From the NCBI RefSeq assembly GCF_030704535.1, contig NC_081812.1, positions 21,427,501 to 21,491,500 of the forward strand: DNA of 64,000 nucleotides, read 5' to 3'. Below are positions 23,982 through 37,381 of this stretch, piece by piece. The position numbers were made by a program, and so were the translations under genes. Position 1 is the first letter of the stretch. Each line of letters opens with the position of its first letter. The notes under the pieces are model-generated. The model was given only the letters and a program-made list of their open reading frames with translations, was not told the origin of the DNA and did not search any database. This DNA comes from Vitis vinifera. Taxonomy: Eukaryota; Streptophyta; Magnoliopsida; Vitales; Vitaceae.

Positions 23982-26900
23982 CTAGCTCTCATACTCAGTA
24001 GCTGGTTCTGCCATGGTAGATGGTGGCACATCCAACCTTGAAAGAACTTCGGGTATTCCGGTAGTATCCCTCAGTATCTGCATTAAAATCAGCAATTGAA
24101 ATTAGAATATCACAAGGCCTACCTCTTTTAGTACATTCTTATAAATCAAAGTGGCAAAACAAGATCATAATATTCCCCCCCAAAAAAAAGGTTTAATGTA
24201 CTAATGTACAAAATATTCATGACTATAGTAATGAACAATGTACATCCTTTACATGTCACAGCCTGATGTGTAATGAACCAATATCCCATCCCAGAATTAC
24301 TAGATGTGACCTGAACCCTCTCAGTTGTTGCATATGGTCATTAACAACAAACATATCTTCTTATTTTGACTTTTTTCCTCCTGTTTTAGGAAAGAATATC
24401 AAAATATGTCTAAAAGCCTTTTCTTTTCTTTTCTTTTTTTCTTTTTTTTTCCCCAATCCACAAAGGAAATAGTATAAAACCTCAAAGTGGAGTCCACCCT
24501 TAAGCACAGAACCTCAAGATAAAAAATGTCTTCTACCCATACTAAATTGAATAATTTAAAATTAGGTTGGCCACAAGATAGGATCAATATAATGGAAACT
24601 GGAATCCTTTGGTTTCAGGGTATCCTTTGAGTAAGAGGCAGCAAACTAAATGTTAATGCTCTATATCACATAATTGACTCCATGGCATGTGAAGATGCAG
24701 GGTCAGGAAAAAAGGTTTCAAGAACATCAAATATTTTCACTGTTTATCTATGGGAAGGTCTTATGGATTTATCAAGAGGGTATTTTTACATCTGATGGAC
24801 AATCTGATGGGCAAACATGAGATCAGATGGAGCATTTATTCACAGCAATCAAGATCAACCTCATTTATTTTCAGAAGCAAGTAATTATGTCCATTTTAGA
24901 GTATCTGTAACCAAGACCAGTGAACAAAATAATGTAATCAAGTTGAAGGTAGTATGAAGACAAAGGCAAGATGTAAGCCAAATGGGATGAGAATTGAGGT
25001 ACGTGTGCTTAGTCATTGAGGTAGTGGATTCCATTTAATGGATGGATCAGTGTTTTCTAATGCTATGGGAGAGAAATGAAATTAGTTCATCCATGTGGCA
25101 GTCAAATGCCCCCTACAAAAAGGATTCAGCTCCAAATTTCCTGTATAGCATGCCATGTTTCACAGCTGCATCGCCTTGGACACAGTGAATAAGGTCAGGG
25201 CACAGACATGACCCTATTAAGTCCAATCAATAGCTATGCTAAGCCCTGATCAAAGTGAAATCTATCCAGACAAGAAATTGGTTAATTATTCCTGATCGAC
25301 TCCTGTGGACAATAAATTCAGCATGAAACTTACAAGTATCTCTTCATCAAGATAAGAAATCATGAGCATTCTCTGGAAACGCCCATCTGGAGGCATAAAA
25401 CAGTAGACATTAGTGCGGAGTCATAAAAACAACTCAATAAACACAGGAAGAAATGCAATTGATATTATCTGAGCAAGAAAGCGATCATTATGCATTAATG
25501 GAAAGCATATCTGAAAGAAATAACTATTTCCAATGCTTGTATCTTAAGCAAACCAATGAGTCAACTCCTGGGTGTTGAGACACGGTTTTAGTCTAAGACG
25601 TTGCTGTTGAGAAAACAGTTAATTACCAACTACTACAAAAAGAAGTGATGTTTCTCCAGGACTACATATAAAGCTGGAGGATCATGGTATATATCCAATT
25701 CCAACCAATGTAGGATTGCTCTTACGTGTTCCAACTAGATAGGATTTTGTCATGACACCTCACATTCGTGGGGTAGACTAAAAATTTTACAACCACAATC
25801 AGACTTCACTTAGATTTCTAAACATACTAGTGATGTCTCTTGAGGATTCTGAACTATGACTGACATCCTCTGAAACCACCCCTCCTCTAAATTTGGATTG
25901 ATTTCTTGGTTTCTTTTAAAATATGAGCCAGAGTAAGCACAGGGGGATCCTTTTCGAGCACTCTTCAATTACTAAATCAGGGAAGAACTGTATCTGAAAC
26001 TGATCAAATGACACCATTTCTCACAAGGGTGAATGATTCTGATGCAAAAATGTCAGGGAATGTCTAAGTTATTATCAGACAACCAAAGCAGGCTTCTAAA
26101 TCTTTTGTCAGACCTTTTAATTAGAACCAAAACAACCAAGGATTGCATCGGAATGGCACTGAATATTCCAAACAATCTAGACTGATAGAATGGCATGAAT
26201 TTCAAGCAGCAACAACTCATAAGTTGACAGGGGCTAGCTAGTTATGCCCACACAATGGTAACCATTGTGTAAATTATCTTGGAGAGGGTAAGGATGTAGA
26301 GATATTAAAAGCATTTAATAGCATTTCTTTCTCAAACTGTTGGATGCTTCAGATTTCAATCTTTTCCGGTTGGATCATGGTTTAAGAAGGTAGTTCTACT
26401 TGACTACAATGTCATGCAACTTTTATCTAGAAATATATAAAGAACTAATTTTGATTTGTCTTTCAAGGTATTAATGTTTTGCACACGACAGAGAAAAAAA
26501 TGGCTAAAAAATTTATTGAAATGCTTACTGAGAGGAATTTTCAGCCCACTAGAAATCGCATCCTTAACAGGGACAGGCAGTTGTTGTGCTGTGCTAACTG
26601 CCTGACCGAATGCACCTTTCAGCTGCTCTGGTACACTTTCCTCAACAACCTTAGGAGATTCTAGAACCGCTTCAACATATTCTTCTTTCAGTCGAAGTGG
26701 TCCCTCAACAGATAACCTGCTATTCAGAACAATTTTACTTTCTACCTACATTTTACCACAGAGCACCTCATTAATACTTATAAACTTTTCAATCAAGAAA
26801 GCTTAACATGAATCAGAATTACAAACAAAAGTGGGCAAGAAAATGCTTATGCATTGTGAGTCCCTGTAAACTCTCTCCCTTGAATAATGCCAAATTCATG

Positions 26901-28772
26901 CAAAATCATTTCCTCATGAAGCTTTTTAAAGAAGTTATCTTCAACCATGTCTCTGGGGAAGCCAAGATGCATAAAAAGTTGAAAAGGCATGTTGGCCATG
27001 ACTTGGATTCATGGGAGGAACCCTAGTAGGAAGCAACAAATCTGTTGCAACCAATATTTGGGTCTTTCTGCACCGCATATATAAAATAATTAAACTAGCC
27101 TATAACATTAGATGGAAACATTGTAGTATTGTACACATAATAATGCTGATGATGAAATAAAGTGCAGCACCAAAATGAAGTCTGAGGTAAATGAAAACCA
27201 TAGAGTGGAACAATTTTGTGGTCAAGGTGGTATCTGATGCTTGTGACCAAAAATGAAGTTTGAGGGATAAACTATTATCACTTTAGTGAAAAACCCATGT
27301 TGATGATGAGAATGATGTAATCAATTTTATAGGAATGATACATTGTTGTAGACATCAAAACTGAGGATTAATAAAGCATTACCGAGTTCAGCAATTTCAA
27401 GTTGACTGTGGTTTTTCCATAGGAATCCTTTATCACCACATCAACTTTTGACAAATGTGCCAAAGCTGAAGGAAAAATCCTGCAACAATACATTACAATT
27501 AGCTTCCATTCAATTGAACCCAACTCCAAGTAGAGGCCCATAATCAGTTTTCAGCAAATTTCTTTGACTGACCACATTTGCCAAAAAATAAAAAAATAAA
27601 AAATTCAAGGTGTTCACTAAAAGGCTACACTTACTGAAATAGAAACCTAGCAGCAAGAGATCCGGGTTTTCCAGTCCCAAACCACTCTAAATTCCACTGA
27701 CCTTCCAAATATGGTGACCTGGAAAACTGAATAAACAAATTAACATCTCATACAAAATCTGTGCATATGGAAGTAGGTTGATGAACTAAAAAAACCTACG
27801 TTGTTGGCCGAGGAGTTGGATTGAGCCTCTCAAGACCAGTTATCCTCTCGTTCACATCAATGCTCTGCATCTCTGTTGTCTTACCGGTGACTAAAGCCTC
27901 AAAGCCACCAGAATCCTTAAACTGAAACAAATGATTCCACAAACTATTCATAAAAGTCTGATCTGGATGTCAGCGGTGTGTAACAATGCAAATGTATTGC
28001 AAAAATCAAACTAAATAATTCCAAATGTAAACACCGAAGATTATCAGATCATTAGATCATAAATCCAAACCAAACCAAAATTTGTTCCTCCGTAGAAAAA
28101 ACACTTACAGCAAGATTGAGTAATCACAAGATGCATTCTGCTAAAATCAATAGAAGTTAACCAAAGACATGTAAAATACAACAGCCTGAATCAAACTTAA
28201 ATAAAAAATCTATTGCTCTTCTTTACATTAACCAGACTAATAAAGAAAAAACATGTTATAACAAACCAGCATTAAAACGAAAGGATCGTCAAAATAAGAA
28301 TTTTTCAATTTTTGCTCGTATAGATCCATAATCATCCGAACAAAATTTACATGAATTCAAACCGAATAAAACTTCAACATTTACCAAATCAATAGATCAA
28401 TATCAGTACAAATATCATTAAAAATCAAAATCAAACCTTAAAACAATGAAAGTCTGGCTTTTGTGAATAAAAATTAGAATCAAATTATGAGCTCACAGCG
28501 AGAAGTAGCGATTCCTTGGCAGAGAGCCGCTCCATTTCCTTGGCGTACGTTGCCGGAGCTCCCTGTGCGGCCTGCTGGACCATCGCTCTGCAAACTCGAG
28601 CTTCTGAGATCCGACCAAATCTTCGGCCTACCAATACTCTCCGGCCATTCTCCAGCGGCGCAGAAACAGAAACTAACGAAGCTATCAAAGAAGCAGAATG
28701 AGGAGAATAGAGCAAAGAACGAGGGGTGCGAATTGCAGAAGTAGCAGGAGCGATGCCTTGTACGAGAGCCAT
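23982..28772 (-). CDS. Plastid lipid-associated protein / fibrillin (PAP13-like)
   Basis: Seven exons: 28497-28772, 27800-27921, 27635-27718, 27383-27479, 26529-26745, 25334-25386 and 23982-24077, giving 314 residues with all phases closing. Residues 1 to about 60 are rich in Ser, Arg and Ala with few acids, a likely plastid transit peptide. The PAP_fibrillin domain follows: KESLLLAFKDSGGFEALVTG, then NERITGLERLNPTPRPTTSP, EGQWNLEWFGTGKPG, and near the end RFQRMLMISYLDEEILILRD. Fibrillins coat plastoglobules and thylakoids and help in lipid and quinone storage and stress tolerance. From memory the sequence is closest to Arabidopsis PAP13 (fibrillin group 7); group placement is less sure than family. 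The last two introns exceed 1.1 kb. The gene lies head-to-head with POLD2, with a tRNA gene between them. Confidence 0.92.
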
Positions 28773-30500
28773 TGAAGGGGAGATTCTAAGAAGACACCAA
28801 ACCCTATTCTTTCTGATGAGAATTTAGTTGGAACTTGGAAGTAGGCGGAGTGAAGGTCTGAGGGTATTTTCGTCAAATAGTAATTTTGTTAGGCGCTAAT
28901 ATCTTGGTAAGTTCTTATTCGCTGCCGTTCTACACGCTTCTCATGACCAATATAACTTTGCCACGTCACCGATCAGATTTGTCTTTGGTCGGAAATGATC
29001 TCTCTCCCTAATGGGATCTTCTCTAAATTTATTTTGCTTTACATATAAAATTTTAAATTTAAATCTCTTTAAATAAAATCCAAATTTTTTTACCTATCAT
29101 AAAAAAAAATTATTAAGAAATTTTAAGAATTGAAGAAATTTTAGAAATGTTTTTATTTTTGAGACACAACAACAGAACTCTCCATGATCACGTGACTCAA
29201 CGAATTCTCAATTTCCCCAAAGGGAGTGAGTCGCACCTCTTTGGATCTATAAGGAGCAGAGTGTTGCCTCACGCAGGAGATCATTCTTATCCATTCCAGA
29301 TTAAGGATGTGGATGAGTATAAGAGACTGATAGGACAATTCTGCCCCTCATATTTTGTTTAAAATACAAAGACAACCTCTTTTGTGGACCAGTGTGAGAC
29401 GGGATATTTTAGTGTGGAGACGAGAAAAACAAAAATAAAAGGTTCCACGCCAAGAAGACTAAACTAACCAAACTAACATGCTTATAGTGCTTCATACCAG
29501 TTATGAATGACGTTGAATAATATTTTATTTTATTTTACATTTTAAATAAATTTGCAAGTCAATTATAAAATTTTGTAGTTTTATAAATTTTTTCAATTAA
29601 TTTATTTATAAACTAAAAAAAAACGCACATCTAAGCCTATTTCGATTAAATTGAAATAGATTAAAACAAGTTTGGATATTCGATAAAAAAAAATATTCAA
29701 TTTAGCATAGGTTTGATTTAATTGTGTTCAATTTATTTTGTAAGATAAAAAAATGACATATATTTTACATAAAAAATAATACAAAAATATGTTTTAAATT
29801 ACATTATCAAATACAATTTGGATAAGAGTGATTTGATTAAAAAGTTTATTGAAAACCCGATTTTTTAAATTTAAAAGGTTTTTGGGTGTTTGATTTAAAA
29901 ACAATTTTTTAAATTATTTGACAATTATTATCTAAAAATAATTTTTAAAAATAAAATAAAATAAATAATAATTTTAAAAGTTGTTTTTCCTAAATTTTTT
30001 TCTTAAAAACATGAACTTGTTTGATTATATTTTATAAAACTTATTTTTAAGTTAAATAATAAAAAATAATATTTAAAAATAAGTTTAAAAAAACATGTTC
30101 AAGAGCCCCTAATCTTCCATCAATTTTTGATCTCACTTGAGTAAAATTATTATTATTTTTAAATGATGTTTCTTTTAAAATTAACACATAAAAATTTAAA
30201 ATAATAAATGATATTTGTGTAAAAACTGAATTATTTTGTAATTAAAAACAAGGAAGGGTTTAAATTTTTGGGAATTATGAATGTGGATATCAAAATCACA
30301 ACAAAAATATTAAAATCACAACTTATTTAATAAAGACCTTTTAAATATTCAGCTAAAGTTTATAAATATTGAACTAAAATTTATGGAATTAGCTTCCATA
30401 TTCAATGCAGTTCCAGCAATATTGTCATTTGGTCGATTTTATCCAACTAAAAAAAAAAAGTAGATAATTAAGCATAGTTTTGATCCAGTTAAGTTTGGGC
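28773..30500. other. Spacer between fibrillin promoter and tRNA gene
   Basis: The first about 250 bp should contain the fibrillin promoter; a CCACGTCA box lies at 28960-28967. The stretch 29150-29420 is less AT-rich with a 71-residue open frame that matches nothing I know. The rest is AT-rich and includes a MITE-like copy at 29880-30112. Confidence 0.5.
29880..30112. mobile_element. Short AT-rich MITE, hAT-like ends
   Basis: The left end reads GGGTGTTTGATTTAAAAACA and the reverse complement of the right end reads AGGGGCTCTTGAACATGTTT, an imperfect inverted pair of the kind seen at hAT-type MITE ends. The interior is A/T with mirrored TTTTAAATTATTTG and AATTTTTAAAAATA blocks. Confidence 0.35.
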
Positions 30501-30505
30501 AAAAA
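30501..30505 (-). terminator. Pol III terminator of tRNA-Ala
   Basis: TTTTT on the minus strand begins directly after the discriminator base, the standard Pol III stop signal. Confidence 0.85.
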
Positions 30506-30578
30506 TGGAGATGCGGGGGATCGAACCCCGTGCCTCTCGCATGCAAAGCGAGCGCTCTACCATTTGAGCTACATCCCC
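30506..30578 (-). tRNA. trnA-UGC: tRNA-Ala (anticodon UGC)
   Basis: A 73-nt cloverleaf without an intron. The acceptor stem GGGGATG pairs with CATCTCC (one G-U), discriminator A. The anticodon arm is CTCGC-TTTGCAT-GCGAG, anticodon TGC. The internal Pol III promoter is intact: A box TAGCTCAAATGG and B box GGTTCGATCCC. A CAACA motif just upstream of the 5' end is the usual plant tRNA start region. The CCA is not encoded, as expected for a nuclear gene. Confidence 0.97.
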
Positions 30579-30720
30579 ATGTTGTAACCGAGTGATACTA
30601 AGTATTAAAAGCTAAAATTTTAGTAATATTTTTTATTTTAATTTTTATAAATCTTATATATGTATATATTCTGACTGTTGAATAGGGACTGAAGTGTTTC
30701 ACTTCTGGATTTTTCCCGCC

Positions 30721-33700
30721 ATGGAAGCAATGGAAATCGACGCAGAGAAGCATCTCCAGAGAAAGCAGTCTCTCTATGAATCCCTGGTTATATTCGAAAC
30801 TATTGCTCTGCTTCATGATTTTCATTTTCTTCGTAGTGCTACTTTCTTTGGTTGCTGAGAAACAGTTGGAAAAGGAGAGAAACCTGGGAATTTTAACATG
30901 TTCTAGTTGATTTGATTTGAATTTTTTTTTTTTTTTTAACAATTTTTTTTCCGGTTTGCCCTTACTTTCTAAATTTTCCCTTTTTCATGAGTGTTCTGTT
31001 TGGCTTAATGGAAATTTGGGCGAAAAAGAAAGGAAAACCCGGACCCTGCAAGGCCCTAAATGAACGCCTCCGCTTTAAAATAATTCACGTTTTCTTTTCG
31101 TTTCCTGCGATTTCTCAGCAAACAAGCAGTCCCCGTTTGACGAAGATTCTGCGATTTCTGACGGCTTTAACAGATTTTTGTGCCATTATGTTTATTGATT
31201 TGTTTATTTTTCGTTGTCCCCTGTAGGATGAGAAGTTTCGGATCGAGAAAGAGACGTATAGGGGTCAGCAGTACAGCCAGATTTACTTTGCTCGACTCCA
31301 CATGATGAGAACTCTCATCTACTCCCTCATTCCTAATTGGAAACCCCATTTGCCTGGTAATTTCTGTTTCCTTCACTTTCCATATTCTATGGGTAACAAC
31401 AACCTTTTGTTTTTTGTTTCTTTTTTTCAATTGGGCATTTTGGAGTTTGGTTTCTTTTGAATCTCCAGAAAAATCTTACGACTTCATTATAAGAACTCTA
31501 CCATGAAGCCCTGATTTAGAAGTTTTATGTTTGAAATTCTTACTTCTGGGGATGATTTGGGGTTTTGGAACTATTAGCGGTCTTTTTTTTATTTTTATTT
31601 TTTTTTAATTTTTTTAATTAAGAAGAAACATGTATTTCACAATGTTGTCTTCCACAAAAATTGAGAGTTTTAGGGATTTTTTATATATATTTTACAAGGG
31701 ATGATTTGGTTTCTGGTATTCATAGCATTTTCTGGTTGCTCTCTATGTGTTGAAGAGAAAAATTACAAGTTGCTGTGTTTTTACGAAGTAAGGGTTTCTT
31801 ATTCATATTTGTATGGCTTTTTAATTGCTGTTTCATGAGATCAATTTGGAACTTTTGGTACTTTGGGGTTTAATTGGTTGTGAATCTGCACTTTACTAAT
31901 ATGAAGTTTCTAATAAAACCGGTTTGGATTGACTTCTCTGTGACAGAGCATTTGGGGGTTGGTATTTAGAATTTTTATGTTCTTTTTGGTTGTTGGTGAC
32001 CTTGTAATTAGGAGGGAATCTGCAATTACTATATTTTTTAGGGTGCCAATACTTTAGGCTTTGAGAAAATTGGAAAGTCGATATGGTAAATCAAATTTAT
32101 TGTGTTCTTTTGGCTTGCAGTTTGTGCACTAGACTGCATGATGAGCATTAAATTTGTGGTTGGGTTGTTTTGTTGGGCTTTTGTTTTTTATATTTTGTTT
32201 GGTGGTTTGTTATTGCTTGTGGTGCACTTATACAAGGAAATGGGAATTGAATGTTTTTATTACTAAGTGTTAGTTATATGTATGCATTACATTTTGGTTT
32301 TGACAAGGCTAGTAAATTGGATGAAGTTTTAGTTCTGTGGATTGGTGTAGATTATATTTATAAAATTTTGATGTTGCAGTTTGTACAGTTTTGGGGCTGG
32401 AAGAAGGCAAGGAATGTATCATTGTTGGAACTCTGTACAAGCACATGAAACTTAAACCATGCATTCTTGATGAGTACTCCAAGGAGGTAATCAGGTTGTT
32501 AACAAATAAATTTCTTTTATTGTTTTGCTTAGACATTTTTAATTGAGTTTAATTTTTCAATCTACAGAGATCTGTGGCCCCGCTTGTCAAGCCTCATAAC
32601 TTTATGCACTCAGATGATAGTTTGGTGCTGGAGGATGAGAGTGGAAGAGTTAAACTTGGCGGAACAATGCTTTTACCTTCTGTATATGTTACAGGTCAGT
32701 GTCATGAATAGCTTATCAGAATAAAGTAAGGGTGGTATGGAATCTGTCATATTTCTGGGTGTGACGCTGGAAGACATAAGGCTAATTCACCATTGGATAT
32801 TAACTCATTTTTTTCTTGTGTTTTATCCTGTCTTTCAAAACTCTGGTCTTTTATCCTGAGCCTATTGTTCCATCTTCTTTATACAACTGTAGAAGTCTTT
32901 CAATTATTCATGCAGGAGTTTGATATTTTACCATTGCCATTTGGTTTTAATTTTCTATAGATTGAGGCAATGAAATGGTTATTATGATCAAATGAAGCAA
33001 ATGCATGTCAAACCCTTAGGCTATATTTGGTATGCTGAATATAATATGGGATAGGATAAGAGGTAAGGTTACATAACCTGTTCCATACTTAGTTTACAAT
33101 GGAATATAATAAGCCATCTCATGTTTGGTTAAGAATGGAACAAAATATAAGAGGTGGGATAACATGTCCATCCTCTTTCTCATTTCCCTTATACATGGAA
33201 TATGCATACCCTATGTATTATAATTTCTTCTCTCTTATCTATTCTTTTATATTTTAAAATTCCTTCTTCATGTTACTCAGCTTTGTGAAACAAAAAAGTT
33301 TAGTTAAAAAAATTAATTAGAGGCATATGCCAAAATTTTAATTTAAAAAAAAATTAATATTAAGATGAAATAGATTTTTCTTTCCAATTTTTATTCCTTC
33401 AACAAACTAAATACTAGCATAGGATGACATATCCAATTGGACATGATATCTTAGGATAGCAATATCCATTGAATATAATATTCAAAGATATCATATTCTA
33501 TTGGAAATAATAGCCCCTAAAACATGTATATCATGTTCTATCATGTCCTGCTGGGCCAACTAAATGTAGCCTTAATGTTTTGATCATCCCATATGTGTCT
33601 GTGCACTGAAGCATTGGAGAGTGAACCATCTGTTGCCCCATCTTGAATGAGCTTCTTCAGTTCATTGACATAACTTTAAACACTTGGAGCAACACTTTTT

Positions 33701-36700
33701 CATTTTGGAAATGTCTAATTAAGCTGGATTAGCAGTTACTTTGTCCTGGTCTTTTGTCTGAAAGTATGACTTGGTGGGCTAAACAGTTTTGAATATCAGC
33801 TGGAAGCCTGGAAGAATGTTTGTTGTGCATTGACATCATACATTTGATAGGGACTGTTGTTGGTCTGCATGGAAAAGAAACCAGTGCTGGTGAATTTTTG
33901 GTACAAGATATTCTGGACGCTGACCTACCACCGCAGATAGAGCTGCCACTAAAATCAAGTACCATCTGCACCTCCCTCCTGTTTTTGTTATGATTTTTGC
34001 TTGCAGTGACTATATACATGAACTACTTGTTTATTGGTTATACACACTCTTTTCTACAGATGTTCTGTATAAGGGTTTAGTTTTCTTCTAGTAAGGATTT
34101 GAAATTTTTAGCAACTTAAATCAGTTTATGGAAGTCCAATGATATGCTGTGAAATATACGGTAAGAGTGGGAATTTGTTGGAGAAATTGGATAAGAAAAT
34201 TCCAGATAAGGATAAAAAGATATTAGTACTTACTGAAAATTCAATATAAGCAGGTGTGTCCATTTTTTCAGGATTAACTGGCACAAGGTTTGGTTTCTCT
34301 CCTTGAACCAGCAAATTCCAGTTCTCTTAATGAACATAAATATCCAAGTCTCAAGCTGCAGGCTCATATATAGGAGCAACTTGGAAAAACTGAGAAGAAA
34401 AAAAATCAGCCATTTGGAATATTGAAAAATGAGATGAATAACAAGTTTGTATTAATTAATTCAATCTGTTGCTTGTCTTATATTTCAAATTCTCATTATG
34501 ATAAGCAGATGTGAGAACTGAGAACAACATGGAAAGGAAACCATGCAAGAATTGAACCAGTTGGACCTTGTTTATTGAAACATTTGGCTCAACTTTGTGA
34601 TTTTTGTATTTATAGCAGTCCTTTCTATTGCTTTAGCCTTAACAAGTAATTTGACTTGCTATGCAACTCCATGCATCTATTTCCTTTTGCTTTGTGTCAG
34701 ACTGTTTAGTTCTGAATGCTCGCAGGGGAGGACAAGTATGTTGTTTTTGTATCTGGGCTAAGTGTTGGAAGCAGCACTTCTAATCCTCTCCAATTTCAGC
34801 TTCTTGTTGATCATATAACAGGACATCTAGGAGATGAGAAGGTTCTTACGGTTTCATGTTGTCTTTTCTTTCAAGCTGTCAAGCTGCTTATTACATGACA
34901 AACTGTTTTATCTTGCTTACTTCGTAGAATCATCAATTGGGCAGGAACAAGGTATTGCAGCACAGATAGTTCATGTTGTAATTGCTGGGAATTCTGTTGC
35001 AGTTCCACGTGGACTTCTGAATGGACAGGTAACACAACTGTATATTGTAATCGTCTTCTTCATGGGTCAGCAAGTCCACAATTTTCCTTTTCTATGTCAT
35101 TATGGTTTCTTTCTGAGGCACTTTATGGTAATATATATTTTATTTTCAGGTTCTTTTAAGTTTAGAAACAATGGAAGTAAAATTTTCCCTTAGATTGATG
35201 ACCTTTTTTCTCCCTTTCTTCTCATTATAAAAGCTCTCCCCTGACATGTCCCTGTTGTTCAGGATTTTCCTGTGTCTATTTATTTGGGTTTTTCAAAGAT
35301 AAGATTCATGATGACACTGAGGATAACACATAATAATTAATCATTTTTAATCCATTATTGCAGAATTTAGCTTCGAAGGATCAGTCAAGGTTGTCCGAAC
35401 CAATTAAAGAGCTGGATATCTTGTTGACTCAGGTTCTTTTCATGAGTCAATTAATAATTTTGAATTGGCTCCTTTTTAGTCCATTAATTGAATCAAGTTT
35501 CTTAATATTTTTATTATGTTCAGATTGCTGCAGGTTTGCCTTTGGATATCATGCCAGGGCCTGATGACCCAGCAAACTTCTCATTACCTCAACAGGTTTG
35601 TTTGATGTCCTTGCATGTATACATACATCATATTTCATTTGTCACATTTGATTTGTTTCTGACATTCATTTTTCTGATAGCCCTTGCATAGATGCCTTTT
35701 CCCTGGATCATCAGCTTATAACTCATTTAGATCTTGTACTAATCCTCATTCCTTTGAGCTTGAAAATATCAGGTAATATGAGGATAGAATTTTACAGTAA
35801 ATACTCATTTTATTTATTTGTGTTGATAGCTTGATATGGTGATTCTGCACTTTTCAGATTTCTTGGAACATCAGGTCAGAATGTGGATGATCTTGAGAAG
35901 TATTCAGAGGCAAAAGATAAGCTTGAATTCATGGAAAGGACGTTACGGTGGAGGCATCTAGCACCAACAGCACCTAATACTCTTGGTAAAAATTCTTGTT
36001 GTTTTAGTCCATGCTAGATTATGGCTTTTTTTCCTAATTCACTTAGTTGTTTAAACCACTTGTTTAAGCTTAACTTGGTTTTTTGGCTTACAAAATTTAT
36101 ATCAGGCATACATGTGGCAGGGAGATGCACAAAATGGGAGAGGAAGAGAAAGAATAGTTTATTTGATTAAAATATGATTCATTATGAGTTTGTGTTTGGG
36201 TTTCTCTTGTATGTCTACCTTAATATTTATGTTTCTTTTCAGGGTGCTATCCATTCACTGATAGAGATCCTTTCTTGATCGAGAGCTGTCCTCATGTTTA
36301 CTTTGTTGGTAATCAGGATAAATATGAAACTCGCTTAATAAAGGGTACTTTTCCATAAATTCGAAATTGTTAACCAAACTATTTGATCTTTTTCATTTCT
36401 TTTGAAAGATTCTAATAGGTAATCCTTCAGTGCAGGATCAGAGGGACAGGTTGTAAGACTCATTTGCATTCCTAAATTTTGTGAGACGGGAGTTGCTGTT
36501 GTGGTAAGCTCTGTATCCTCTTAGCTTGCTAAAACCTTTTCAAGGAATTAGAATTGAAATGCAGATGTGTGCATGTGCACATGGTTTTGTCTGGATTCCT
36601 ACAGACTTGAGCATGCACATATATATAAGTTACGCAACTAAACTCAACAAAGTCTTAAATCCCTTAGTCAATTTTAAGTTAGAAATAAAACATCAAAAAG

Positions 36701-37381
36701 AAGCAAAACTGGTGCTTGACGTCAATTCCTTGCAAATATAAGAGGCATCTATAAATGAAGTATTATAAATTCCATCTTGAAACTAGGGTTCTCAGGAAGA
36801 GTTTATGAGGGAAGAACATATAGAAACAGAACAAGAGGAGTTGAGAAATTGTTGAAGTTAGATGTGTAAACAGGGAAGGGACTTTTCATTGAACCCATAA
36901 ATTAGTTGTCTTACAAATGGTTTTTTAATCAGAAAGGAGGACTATTTGCACATGATGAGTTTTGTGAAAAAGTTATACACTGTTGGATTGATGAACCAAT
37001 TTTATAAATTCGGGTGTAAAATTAGAAGATAGATGGAGTTATTCCATGACAAGGGTTTGAACATTTAAAGCTGTATATGAACTATACGTCTGCCCTAAAA
37101 TTGGGTCAAGGTTTGGCTTAATGTTGGTGTAGATGGTCAGTGGGAACAGAAAGGGATATCCATGACTCTTTAAAAGTTTTAGAGGGAACACATTTTTCTT
37201 ATTCTCGATTCTTGTTGTGGCTTTGATTGGGCTGTATGCTGTCAGAATGTGATTGCGGTGATTGTGGGACTTGATGATATTCTCTACCTATGCTTATGTT
37301 CCCTTTCCCCCCATCATGCAGCTAAACATGAGAAATCTGGAATGCCATGCTCTAAGTTTTGGGACTGAATTCAGCTCATAA
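30721..37381 (+). CDS. POLD2: DNA polymerase delta small (B) subunit
   Basis: Fourteen exons: 30721-30786, 31227-31356, 32380-32486, 32568-32694, 33851-33958, 34726-34841, 34945-35028, 35364-35432, 35524-35595, 35681-35772, 35858-35985, 36243-36344, 36436-36503 and 37322-37381. They join to 442 residues, close to the known plant length. The protein holds the catalytic subunit of the nuclear replicative polymerase delta. The OB-fold part is roughly 40-185 (with [20 protein letters not shown]). The inactive calcineurin-like phosphoesterase part starts at about [14 protein letters not shown] and contains [12 protein letters not shown], then [47 protein letters not shown] and [13 protein letters not shown]. 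These are the family's signature segments. A Tourist-like MITE sits in intron 4. The start lies 143 bp from a tRNA gene on the other strand. Confidence 0.96.
33019..33571. mobile_element. Tourist-like MITE (PIF/Harbinger type) in POLD2 intron 4
   Basis: The element is 553 bp, flanked by TTA at 33016-33018 and 33572-33574. The left end GGCTATATTTGGTATGCTG and the reverse complement of the right end GGCTACATTTAGTTGGCCC form terminal inverted repeats. A 3-bp TTA duplication is the mark of PIF/Harbinger elements. It has no coding capacity and does not touch the splice sites. Confidence 0.75.

Noticed and set aside
25680-25800. Possible LTR-like edge in fibrillin intron 5 (phrases such as CACCTCACATTCGTGGGG)
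   Set aside because: No second copy, no paired ends and no coding were found nearby.
29147-29362. 71-residue frame in the fibrillin-tRNA spacer
   Set aside because: Less AT-rich than the surroundings but with no recognisable domain, promoter or splice context.
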